Assembly: GCA_963932465.1 (NCBI GenBank)
Contig: OZ010788.1
Span: 200,200,559 to 200,264,558, forward strand
DNA from: Maratus speciosus
Taxonomy: Eukaryota > Arthropoda > Arachnida > Araneae > Salticidae
DNA: 64,000 nucleotides
Direction: 5' to 3'
In this document: positions 11,065 through 21,702 of the stretch, piece after piece
Numbering within the stretch: the stretch's first letter is position 1
How the letters are laid out: each line of letters opens with the position of its first letter
The notes under the pieces: model-generated
Database searches by the model: none
Seen by the model: the letters and a program-made list of their open reading frames with translations, nothing else
Told to the model about the DNA's origin: nothing
Made by a program: the position numbers and the translations under genes

Positions 11065-11525
11065 TAGAACGTGGTCATAATTAAACTGACAGTACTCAGA
11101 GTGTTCTCTAGCACGATCTAATTGAGAGAATGACGTCAAATTTTTAGGAAGATTAAACAAGACGGGGGACGAAGGATTCCTCGAAAAAAAAAATAGTTCC
11201 CAAAGTCACCGCTAGGGGATTGCGTGTCGCTGTGTAACAGAAAAGAGAGTTTAAAAAAATGCAGAATCAATACTGAAATAAAATTATCTTTTTATTTAGC
11301 ACATTTAACAATTCTAGTGTTGAGTCTGCATTTTTAAAACTCTCTATTCTCTTACACAACACCACATATTCCCCTAGTGGTGACTTTTGGAGCTAAATAT
11401 TTTTTCCGTGGAATCCTTCGTCCCCCGTCTTGTTGAATCTTATTACAACATTTGGCTTCATTCTCTCAATTAAATCGCGCTACAGAACACTCGGAGTACT
11501 GTCACTTTAATTGTGGTCACCTTGT
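11065..11525. mobile_element. Foldback element, ~230-bp imperfect arms
   Basis: Left arm text such as GACAGTACTCAGAGTGTTCT and AACAAGACGGGGGACGAAGG recurs inverted in the right arm (about 11330-11520). The arms nearly meet at about 11290-11310. Identity is imperfect, so it is older than the 10-kb foldback. The outer ends read GTGGTCATAATTAAACTGAC and, inverted, GTGACCACAATTAAAGTGAC. No ORF is supported. Confidence 0.82.
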
Positions 11526-12403
11526 ATGTATATACAGTTAGTGTAAAAAATAAGAAATGAAAAATCCACTCCCCTTTATTCGCAGGCTGTTTACAATAAA
11601 ATCCTACCAAAGGTGTCATTTGACTCGGAATAGTGTGTTTTTTCAGAATATGAATGCAATTTTTGATAGAGGAAGTCTGCATACTAAAAATTGCACCAAC
11701 TTCGATTTTTTTTAAATAGTAACATCCATTTTTGGCTCTTTATTTAAATTTCTTGAATTAAATCAGCCAGAAAAATATATAGTTTATGTATTTTTTGTAA
11801 AATCTTCGTAGATAGAGCTAGAAGAAACTTTAAGAATGTTAATGTTAAAGTCACGAGAGAAACTTTAATTTATATCTTTCCAACAATTAATCCGATTTAA
11901 AATTTTTGTTTTTATTGAGATGGTTTGAATGGACCCAAACATACTCTACGCATTTTTGTTATTATTCAAAATTATAATTTCAATTCGGAAAATTATTAAT
12001 GAATTATTATTTAAAAAATTATGTTTTATGAGCTACCTTAAGTTTTACATAAAATGGGTATCGTCAAAAAATCCGCACGTAACCGTATTCTGCTACCATT
12101 TCGTCACGCATAAGAAAATCGAAAATAACAACCAGAAAATTTAGGCCGAAAATTATTATAAAATATTTGAAAATTGAAAGTTCCTCTAAATTGCTCACTG
12201 CTCAAAAAATAAATGTTCTCATTAAATAAAAATAAATTGTGATTACTTAGACGACTCTGACGACTCCTATTTCAAAAAATACATTAATATCTTGAAAGAA
12301 GACATCATTCCAAGTTAAAGACACTTTCGTTGTGATTTTACAGTGTGCGATTTGCGACTGAAGACACCTGTATATTTTTTTTTCTTTCTTGGCAGTAATT
12401 GTA
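11526..12403. other. AT-rich spacer, nothing recognised
   Basis: No gene or repeat with recognisable ends. Short frames here are chance openings in AT-rich DNA. Confidence 0.5.
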
Positions 12404-12706
12404 CAGTCGTGGGAAAAAAAATTAAACACCCCCTACTAACTCCTCAACAAATTATCGTAGACAAAAGTTACTGGTACCGAACGATTGGAAATAGAGTCTA
12501 CTTTTAAATGATGTATATAAAATTTGCTTAGGGGGCCATATACATATTAAAACGAACCCAAACTTCATTTTTTTTTCAATGGCAATACCCAATTTTAACA
12601 AGATATTTCAAATCTTCGGTTCAAACTATGCCTGGACAACAAATTTCAATTCATTTGAATGATAAGTTTTTGAATTATAAATATTCAAAATTTAGTGCTT
12701 CTAATG

Positions 12707-12787
12707 TTAAGCACTTCACCGGCGAATGCTATTGGGAAACAGTGCTTTTACCCCGAGTTATCTCGGGGCAGCCGGTGAAGTGGTTAA
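12707..12787. mobile_element. 81-bp TTAA MITE with CCCCGAG palindrome
   Basis: TTAA borders at 12707-12710 and 12784-12787, and inverted ends CACTTCACCGGC/GCCGGTGAAGTG. The palindrome CCCCGAG-TTAT-CTCGGGG at 12751-12768 lies near the right end. The empty site is present in the sister Tc1-type copy, where a single TTAA (22460-22463) joins the same flanks. A second copy is at 45587-45668. Confidence 0.92.
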
Positions 12788-13077
12788 ATTACATTTTCAT
12801 ATTCTTATTAATATCTCCTGAAATTATACTCCTAATGTGCTAATTTCTTGTGTAGCAATAATACTAATATACCCAAACATAAATATGTTGAATTTGCAAT
12901 TTTTATAATTTTATGATGTGAATTATGAAATTAATATTCGAAAAATTTATGAATTGCAACCTATAATTTTTTTGATGGATTTAGATTTATTAAGTCATCA
13001 TTTAAGGAAATCCAAAATTTCACACTTTTCTTCCAAGTAGTTTTCAAATTATGTTTAAAAAACGGCAAAATGATGGT

Positions 13078-13292
13078 TTAACACTAGAAAGACGGCGAGC
13101 GGTCATTTTGACCGGTATCAAATGAATATATATTCGGTTCGAACCAGAAATTCCTTTATAAAACTAGTTTAAAAGATACAAAGAAAAAAAAAACTAATTA
13201 ATTAAGTAATTTAATAATTTAAAATAAAAATTCTGGTGCGAAATTTTTTTTTTTCAAAATTTGAGTAAAATTCCTCGTCTTTCTAGTGTTAA
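13078..13292. mobile_element. 215-bp piggyBac-like TTAA MITE
   Basis: The ends are TTAACACTAGAAAGACG and its perfect inverse (17 bp). The CTAGAAAGA core is also found in the canonical piggyBac terminus. A palindrome CGGTCA-TTT-TGACCG at 13100-13114 lies about 19 bp inside the left TTAA only. The empty site survives in the sister element at 22168-22171 as a single TTAA between matching flanks. Relatives lie at 57602 and 28209. Confidence 0.95.
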
Positions 13293-13949
13293 GAGGCCGT
13301 CTATGACAGAAGTGACCAGCTATTTGAAATTCCTTATGCTATCTTGTAATCTAGCACTTATCAATGACTGCTTGAGTAGCGCTTAAGATGCCTTGATCAA
13401 GAAGGAGGCTCTCTCGGTCAACAATCTAGTATGGAACTTCAATTTGAATACAGACCCTAAAATATGCTCGTTTTAAAATAATTAATTTCTCAGAAACTTA
13501 TCGCACGAATTACATAAAAATTCGTTTTTAGGCTAATTGAAGGGTGTAGAGTTAATTAATGTTGTCAGAATTATGTACTGCAATTGAAAAAAACAAAGCT
13601 ATGGTTCGTTTTAATATGTAGATGGCTCCCTAAGCAAATTTTATATACGTCATTTCAAAGTAGACTTTATTATCAATCGTGTGGTACCAGTAACTTTCTT
13701 CTACGATAATTTTTTGCAGAGATAGTAGGGGGTGTTTACTTTTTCCCCACGACTGTACATCTGTACAAACAAACAGATTAGAACGAAGCTGCAAAATATA
13801 GAAATCTAGTCTTCTATTCAATGAAAGACTTCCGTGCTAAATTAAATTTTTATGTTTAATTTTCATGCAAGAAAATAAGTGATTTCGGAAGCCTGAGCAA
13901 CTCAAAGATGATATGTTTCAGGGAAGAAATTACAAGTGAACTGGAAATA

Positions 13950-15021
13950 CATATTATTTTGTAACAATGCACAATAATATAATAGTAACAAATAGTAATA
14001 TTTTAAAACAGTAATCTATTAATTATAAAGTCATAATATTAGCAAAGCACCATGTTTCATAATGACGAAAAACGCCGAGATTCTTAATTCGAATCTTAAG
14101 GGGAAACATACTATTTTTTTTCTTTGTTTTTACTGTACGTAATTTATTTTTTAAAGCGTACTTAAATTACATCACATAAACAAAGTAAAAAATAGTTTCT
14201 GAAAAAGATTTTTTCATACATGTAGTTAATAAACTTGTCACTTTATTATAATGATATTTTAACACAAGGAACACTTAATGTAACGTTGTTAAAAGTTTAC
14301 ATGCATATTATTTTGTAATAATGCACAGTAATAAAATAGTAACAAACAGTAATAGGTTATAATAGTAATCTATTAATTATAAAGTCATAATATTAGCAAA
14401 CCATCATGTTACAAAATGACAAACTACGCCGAGATTCTTAATTAGAATGCTATAGGGAGACATAATATTTTTTTTCGTTTTCTTTGTTTGTACTGTACCT
14501 AATTTATTTTTTAAAGAGTATTTAAATTATACCATATACACAAAGTAAAAAACAGTTTCTGAAAAAGATTTTTCTCTACAAGTAGTTATTAAACTTGCCA
14601 CATTATTATAATGATGTTTTAACACAAGGAACACTTAATGTGACGTTTTAAAGTTTAGATGCATATTATTTTGCAATAATGCACAATAATAAAATAGTAT
14701 CAAGTAGTAGTTTAAAATAGTAATCCATTAATTAGAAAGTCATAATATAAGCAAACCATCCTGTTACATAATGACAAACTGCGCCGATATCCTTAATTTG
14801 AATGCTGAAGGGCGACATAATATTTTTTTTCCGTTTTCTTTGTTTTTACTGTACTTTATTTATTTTTTAAAGAGTACTGAAATTAGATCATATACACAAA
14901 GTAAAAAACAGTTTCTGAAAAAGTTTTTTTCCTACGGGTAATTATTAAACTTGCCACGTTATTATAATGATGTTTTAACACAAGTAACACTTAATGTAAC
15001 GCTGTTGAATGTTTACATGCT
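13950..15021. repeat. ~356-bp tandem repeat, three units
   Basis: Units begin with CATATTATTTTGTAA at 13950, 14304 and 14662 (spacing 354 and 358). Each runs through AAAGTCATAATATTAGCAAA and AACACAAGGAACACTTAATG. Units are about 90% alike by eye. Flanks do not continue the repeat. No ORF. Confidence 0.92.
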
Positions 15022-15869
15022 ATCTGAGTTATAATCTTAAACATTTCTTACTTCAGCACTGACCGTAGAAATTGAGAACTGAGAGATATCTTACAAGGGT
15101 ACAAAACTTATTACGATTCCTGTGACTCTCATATGTTTTTCAATAATTACGAATCGAAAAGATTAATGATATTGGATTCCATGGATATGATTAATGAAAA
15201 ATCAACTCCATTCGACGATTTCTGTGACACTCTTTCGATGTTTATCTACCGAGAAATCTGCATTTATTTGAATCTCGAAAGGCCATAGAGTAGACGTTAC
15301 TCTGCATCAATTTCCTAGAACAGATTTGAAAGATTTCAAGACAAACGGACGGACGGAAAACCATTTAAATAATCAGGTGTAAAACAGGCGCGGTAGCAAT
15401 CATGAATTAAAAATCTATTTGGAAATCATCTATTACTGGCAAGTTATTTAGAAGATAGAATAATAAATGTGAGAACAGACCTCATTAGCACGGATTAAAT
15501 TATTGCTGTAACGCAAAAGTGAATAAATAATCCACCTTGTATTCCAGCAAGTATAAAGGAGAGGTAAAAATGCAGTATAGTAAACAAGCAGAAAGAAAAA
15601 CATCATAGTTTTGCATAGATTATGGAATACATGTCAACATTTCTTAATTATTCCGGAGTCAGTCTTATCCAAGATAAACATGCTTAAAATCGGGAAGTAT
15701 GTATAAATAAATGTCTCTCTTTTGCATGAGGTACATTTTAGACTCCATTTTAAGATTTTCAATTTATTCAATTAATTAAAATTTCCGTTTAAAAAAATAT
15801 TTATTTCAGGTCAGACTCCGGAATAATTAACACATGTTTCATCTATGATTATGGTAGTAGCATCTATTC
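15022..15869. other. Spacer, remnants only
   Basis: No gene. A fragment reading GACAAACGGACGGACGG near 15340 resembles the tail region of the Helentron-like family but lacks its terminus. Confidence 0.4.
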
Positions 15870-16672
15870 CAGCCATATTCAATCTTTTTCTCTCGCGGGC
15901 CGCAAACGTATACTTGCGACGTTAGCACGTAAAACACATATATAATAAAGTAAGAAAGGGTAATGAAAATAGTGCGATAAAAAAAGTTGTATAAACAAAT
16001 CAACATAATAAAGTTAATGTAATTAGTAGGATTGAACGTTTGTCGCAAACAATTTTAACACCCCTATTTCTAAACATAATACTTCGTGGTAGATTTCTAC
16101 TTCAAATGATATAGAAGTAGAAGTATACCACAAACATTATTGTTTGAAAATAATGGTATGAAACTTTTTGATGGCATTTTTTGACAACAAATGTTTTACC
16201 GAATAAGCATTATTATGTATATGATAAGTATAAAATATAACAATATAACAATGCAGCATTTCGAATTTCTAAAGGAGAAAAAACCCAGAAGATTTTACTT
16301 AATAAATCGTTTATTTTTCCCTCAATGAAAAAACTTTATTTTTTGATATAGAAATATATGTTGCTAATTTATTTAATTTGGAATTATGTTTGATTAGTGT
16401 TGAAGATTAAGAAATATATGCACAACTGTTACACAAATAGAACGACACGTAAAAAGAACTTTTGACGACGGAAACGGCATACATTATTTAATATAATTTT
16501 AAATTAGCAATAAATAGCAAGTCTGATTTTGCTATCCATGGAAATATAAGGTCTTAAAAATGTTTTATGTACATCTCAATTAATTTCATAGATAGTTATT
16601 AATAATTTTTTTTCTCGGGCCGCACGTAAAAGGTCACCGGGCCACGTGCAGCCCGGGAGTTGAGTGTGGATG
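15870..16672. mobile_element. Non-autonomous hAT-type element, TSD ATCTATTC
   Basis: The 803-bp element lies between direct repeats ATCTATTC (15862-15869 and 16673-16680). The inverted ends are CAGCCATATTCAATC and CATCCACACTCAACTC. Subterminal GC-rich hairpin motifs (CGCGGGCCGCA on the left, GGGCCGCACG on the right) stand out from the AT-rich interior. No transposase frame. An 8-bp duplication and CA-starting ends indicate the hAT superfamily. Confidence 0.88.
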
Positions 16673-17673
16673 ATCTATTCGAGCTTTATTTAAAGACTGC
16701 TGTTCGAATAAGAAGTACAAGGACATGTTAGATTTTCTGCTGTATTCCTTTTCAAAACAAGAAGTGCAAGGGACGAACAAACCATACTCATTTTATATAT
16801 TAACAATATTACATTTTTCAGTAGCATAAATGAAAGGCACAAACAGCATTTCACAAATGTTCAAAGGGAATGTATGTTGATTTTTTGCATAAATACCAAA
16901 GGAATTAAACACGTGAAAACATAAATTGCTGAGTTTTAAAAATATGGTTATGTTATATTTAAACTTGTGTTAGAACAACGAATTCAGAAGCTTACGAATC
17001 AAGGATGAGAACTAATCTAAAATAATTTTTTTCGTAAAAATTATAAACAACTGCCTCATGTAAAACATACACCTCTTTATTAACAACATCATTGCTTATA
17101 AGACAAGGGTAGATTAAACAACAAAAATAAAATAATGAAATCCAAAGTTGATCTTTTAGAGGTGGTATTCTACTCTTTATGTTGGAAGTTTGGCGGCGAT
17201 TAAATAATTCTACTGGGCAGCTAGCTAGCTTACTTAAGATGATATGCTGTCACCACTGCAACAAAAAAAAGTGCATGATAGCATATAACTTTCAGGCGCT
17301 TGATGCACAGTAACAATTGAAACCGGTATCTGGTTTTGACGTTATTATTGTCTAAAAATTTAGCTATGATAATCTATTATTTACGGTGAGCGATATTTTC
17401 TTTCATTCTATTTCATTATCATCTGGGGCAAAGTTGAATAATAAGGGTGTGGTTGTAGAAAAAAACAAAATTGTCAGTTTTGAGACCACATTGGTGCAAC
17501 AGTTGAATAAAGAAAAGAGAGCGAAGGTATTGGAAAAACTTGATTAGACTGAAAAAGAAAAAAAAAATCCTACATACGCTCCTGTTTTTTTCTCATTGGT
17601 CGAGGGGTGAAAACAAACAAATCCTAATTTATTTTCCAAGTAAAATAAATTACAATGTGATGGTAATTAACTA
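16673..17673. other. AT-rich spacer, nothing recognised
   Basis: No coding region or bounded repeat recognised. Confidence 0.5.
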
Positions 17674-17992
17674 GTTTTCTTTTAATTTTCGCCTCATTTG
17701 CATGACAAAAAATGGATTTTCATGTTGTTTTTAGCAGTTATCTGTTCTTAAATAAGTGATAAATGCATTAATTAGGCTCCTATTTCATTTTTAGAAAGAG
17801 AAATAGAGTAATTAATTTGGAGTTGAAAATGTAGAAGTATGTTCTTGAAAAATGAAGTCCTATTAACGTCTTCATTTGCGCATTATATTTTCGGAGCGGA
17901 GGATGAAATATGATCGTTTGAGTCATAGAATTTATTATAAATAAAGGATTTCAAAATAATGTTACAGATTGTCCTGTTGAAATCACAGACAA
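17674..17992 (+). repeat. 320-bp direct repeat, left copy
   Basis: From TTTTAATTTTCGCCTCATTT through AATAATGTTACAGATTGT this matches 19241-19562 in the same orientation, about 90% by eye. The two copies enclose 1.25 kb. Confidence 0.9.
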
Positions 17993-18706
17993 TTCAACTT
18001 TATTTATTTATTAAATAACTATAATATATATTTTTTTAATTTTCAATATCTAGACACATGACAGTGTGTCAGCCAAGTTCTTCTGACATACTAGTATGTT
18101 ATATTACACGACCATTTCGAGCTTTATTCGCCAAATTTCGACATTCTACTACTGAAAATCAATTTGACCTATGTACTTGTAATAACTAGTAAGCCCCCCC
18201 CCCCCCCACTAATTACACTGAATCCAAACTTTTATAAATATCACATAATTAGTTTCCGAGATAATGATATTTAAAAATGTCTGATAATCGATAATTTTAC
18301 TACTGACTGACTCACTCATCAAAAAGATTTCATATACCTATCTTACAGACTTCAAATTTGGTGTGAAGTTCGTTTACACTATAAAATTAAAGAATCGAAA
18401 AATAATTTGTGAAAATCGATTAATTACCCACTTGGGGTAGCCGTTTTTACTTTAACATTACGTCTATTAGGCGAAATTTTAATTTGCCGAAAAAGGCGCC
18501 AAATGTTGAACCCGTGTTGATCATGCAGCAAAATTACCTGAATATTAGCCATTTTCGGCTAATTTCAGAGAACTAATTTTTTTAATAATGGTGTATAAAA
18601 TTTACCTTTTTAGACACATTGTGAAAAAAGAACACCTTGAGAGAATACATATATAATACACATATATTTCGAGACATCCGCAATTGAAATTTGTCTAATC
18701 TCTGAA
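17993..18706. other. Spacer between direct repeats
   Basis: No gene. A C-tract lies at about 18195-18208. Text near 18300 (GACTGACTCACTCATC) looks like part of a dispersed repeat but has no partner in the window. Confidence 0.4.
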
Positions 18707-19224
18707 TTAACCCTTAAATGCCGGGTGTTGCTTTTCGGCAACATACCCAATTTAGGCTCTAAAATACTATTAGAATAATATTGAAGCTATAATGCCTAAT
18801 GTTGCCAATAAAATACATTCTGAAAATATTATTAAATCGATTTTCAACATGTAATTGTCAACACTTATGCTGTTTAAGAAAGAAGATAAATTTATTTTTT
18901 CAATTATTGCTACTTGTTCTTTTTGTTTTGTTTGGGAGCTTGCGGAATACCCTATTTTGTTCTGCACTGAGCAAGTAAAATTTATTTCTTATTATAGTTC
19001 CTAAAATTCTTGTGTGTTTAATATTATAGAATTTTATCAAGGAAAATTATTTTTTCAATTAAAGACCAGTATTGCCGATTAGTAACAAACTGTTTTTTAG
19101 CTGTAAACTATACTTAAAACAAAATATGATTTTTAAAAATATTTTTCCCATGATTTATTTAAAAAATGAAAGCCGAAAAGCATTATTACAATGATTTTTG
19201 AAAAATCAGGCATTTAAGGGTTAA
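18707..19224. mobile_element. 518-bp TTAA MITE with GTTGC hairpin
   Basis: The ends TTAACCCTTAAATGCC are perfectly inverted over 16 bp. A hairpin GTTGC-TTTTCG-GCAAC (18727-18742), itself inside GGGT...ACCC, lies about 20 bp from the left end only. It is longer than its relatives. The only internal frame (65 codons, minus) shows no transposase motif. Confidence 0.92.
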
Positions 19225-19240
19225 AAATGTAAACAAAAGA

Positions 19241-19562
19241 GTTTCCTTTTAATTTTCGCCTCATTTGCATGACAAAAAATGGATTTTGATGTCGTTTTTA
19301 GGTGTTATCTGTTCTTAAATAAGTGATAAATGCATTAATTAGGCTCCTATTTCATTTTTAGAAAGAGAAACGGGGTAATTAATTTGGAGTTGAAAATCTA
19401 GAATTTTATTCTTGAAAAGTGAAGTCGTATTAACGTCTTCATTTGCAGATTATATTTTCTAAGAAGATGATGAAATAAATGATAATTTGAGTCGTAAAAT
19501 TTATTATACATAAAGGACCTCGAAATAATGTTACAGATTGTTCTGTCGTAATAACAGATATT
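19241..19562 (+). repeat. 320-bp direct repeat, right copy
   Basis: Partner of 17674-17992. It starts 17 bp after the right end of the 18707-19224 MITE. See that entry for shared text. Confidence 0.9.
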
Positions 19563-19934
19563 TCTAAAAAATTAATTTAATTTAATTTTTAACATGATAC
19601 AATTCATTTAAAAGAATAAAATAAAATAAAAACTTAATGAGCTCCATGTATGATGTCACAAAATGAATTTATTGTATATGTTTAATTATTTTGTCCTCTC
19701 TGTCTGCAAATAAAAAATGAATAAAAAACAGAATCTTTATTCTGTATTTTTCTTCAGTCGTTATGAAAATTATCATGTCGTTAATCATTTACTGTACGAT
19801 CGGTCAAATAAAAAGAGAACACCCGCACACGTCACCAAATTTCCCAGAGAAAACGGAAATAGTCATTCGACTGGAAATTATATTTTCTTTTAAATTATGT
19901 TTCTAAAAAGGCTTAGAAGGTAGTATTCTTGCAA

Positions 19935-20640
19935 AAATTGTAGTAAACTTTGAAATTTCAACAAAAAAAACCCCAATTTTGACAGCATATTTGGGCTTTT
20001 AGAAAATCTTACATTAGGATACCCAAAGGGAAGTCATTCTGTCAAATAGTTTAGGCGTTATGAAGGATTAAAGTTTCACTCTCCTAATGTTAAATTCCTT
20101 TTTAATCGTTGCAAAACAGATTTCAATGCGGGTAATTTTTAAGGCATAACTCAAAAACTACATAGCGGAAGGTATTAATTTTGGATTGACTTATTTAAAG
20201 CTTCTAGAAATTGATTTTTGTAAAAAAATTATTGATTACAATTCTAATTTTTTTTAAATATGAATTTCGAATATATACATATTTTCGGTGAGAAAAATAT
20301 GAATTGTTACACATAAAATTTGTAAGAGTAATCGATTACCAAATGCTTATATTGAGAATAACTTAACATATGTGAATCTAAAATTTTCAGCCCATTCCGC
20401 CAAGTTGTTTTTGAGTTATGCTTTAAAACTACCTGTATTGCAATCTGTTTTGAAGCGATTTAAGAAAATTTAATATTAGGAGTTCAAAATTTAAATTTCC
20501 ATAATTCTTAAACTATTTGACAGAATGATTTGCTGTTTGGTATCCTAAAGGTAAAATTTTCCGAAGAAAAGTAATATACTGTCAAAATTACGTGTATTCG
20601 TGTTACAATTTATAGAGTTTGGTACAATTTCAGTGTAAAG
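19935..20640. repeat. Imperfect inverted repeat, ~240-bp arms
   Basis: Left arm text CATTCTGTCAAATAGTTTA and CATAACTCAAAAACTAC recurs inverted at about 20398-20640. The unpaired centre is about 220 bp. Motif order resembles the interior of the Tc1-type elements at 12404 and 21703, so this may be a diverged relative, but clean ends are not visible. Confidence 0.7.
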
Positions 20641-21114
20641 ACGACCACCTAGGTCTTTTTTTTCATAAATTGGAAGAAGTCATAATTTTTAGCCGAATGG
20701 CTATTTCTGATTTTTCTGTATCCATTTGGGGATTAAAATGTATGAAGTGTTTTCTTTTTTGGCTCTAAAAGAAAAAAAAAAAAAACGGCTGTATTTTAAG
20801 TCGTGATTTTTAATTTCATTTATGAATTCTGAAACTTGTTGCTTTTAAATTTATTTTAAAAAATCAAATCTACTTGTACAGGACTCAATTCATTGCCTTC
20901 TTGGATTATACTGAAAATGTTTTTGAACAACATTTTGCGTTTTCATTCGAATATGACAGTAATTGGAGCATGGGATTATCTAAAATAAACTTCCATCAAC
21001 TATATAATAAAAGGAAAAGTGTCCAGTTAAACTGATGGCATTGAGCTCACAGACTATTCACACTAATTGCATATTATACTCTTATTTAAAAGAATAATGC
21101 CCCTCGAAAAATAA

Positions 21115-21660
21115 ATTAAGGGGGTGATTGGCTCTCCCCCCCCCCTGTTTCACATCTTTAATACTTAACCAATGAGCCTCAAAATCTCATCAGGGAAGCG
21201 CTTTATCAGAATAAACCGGTATACCAAATTTGAAGAAAATCGGATAGAAAAACCCATTTATCTAAATTAGACCAATGTCAGACGGGCGTCTTTTTTGCTT
21301 AAGTATTACCCATTCACAATGCTATATGGATAATGCTTAAGCAAAAAAGCAGCAAAAAAGACGCCCGTCTGACATTGGTCTTAAGGGGGTATTAGACCCC
21401 CGTTCTCCCCTTTATACTTAAACAATGAACCTCCAAATCTAATCGAGGAAACCCTTATCAAAATTAACCGGTGCACCTAATTTGAAGAAAATCTGATAAT
21501 TCTGCATGAAAAACCGATTTACCTAAGTTAAGGGGGGAGGCGGGGATTAGCATTCAGTACCCCTCTTTATGCTTAACCAATGAACCCCCAAAACTAATCA
21601 GGGAAGCGCCTTATCAGAATGAACGTAGAAATTTTTTTTGAAGCAAATTGGATATTTCTA
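21115..21660. repeat. ~140-155-bp tandem repeat, three units
   Basis: The landmark CTTAACCAATGA occurs at about 21163, 21416 (as CTTAAACAATGA) and 21571. The first interval includes a nested 111-bp MITE; without it the spacing is about 139 bp. Units share GGGAAGCGC, TTATCAGAAT and AATTTGAAGAAAATC. Confidence 0.85.
21270..21380. mobile_element. 111-bp MITE with TTA target duplication
   Basis: GACCAATGTCAGACGGGCGT begins the element and its exact inverse ends it; the inverted match extends for about 29 bp. It is flanked by TTA on both sides. The neighbouring tandem unit shows the uninterrupted sequence CTAAGTTAAGGGG where this element interrupts CTAAATTA...TTAAGGGG. A 3-bp TWA duplication fits PIF/Harbinger, though the ends alone do not prove it. 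Confidence 0.9.
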
Positions 21661-21702
21661 TCAAGAGTTATCGCGTTACGTACATACATACATCCATACG
21701 TA

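Larger units (their letters stand above)
12404..13755. mobile_element. Tc1/mariner-type non-autonomous element, copy 1 (two nested MITEs)
   Basis: The ends are TA-CAGTCGTGG and CCACGACTG-TA, with long terminal inverted repeats of roughly 190 bp (shared text AAATTATCGTAGA, GGTACC, AAATTTTATATACG). TA borders and a CAGT start are Tc1/mariner features, but there is no transposase frame. Two MITEs are nested (12707-12787 and 13078-13292). Subtracting each insert plus one TTAA leaves 1064 bp, against 1065 bp for the uninterrupted copy at 21703-22767. The interior is reversed relative to copy 2. Confidence 0.9.

Noticed and set aside
17674..19562. An LTR retrotransposon
   Set aside because: No TG...CA ends, primer-binding site, polypurine tract or gag/pol trace between the direct repeats.
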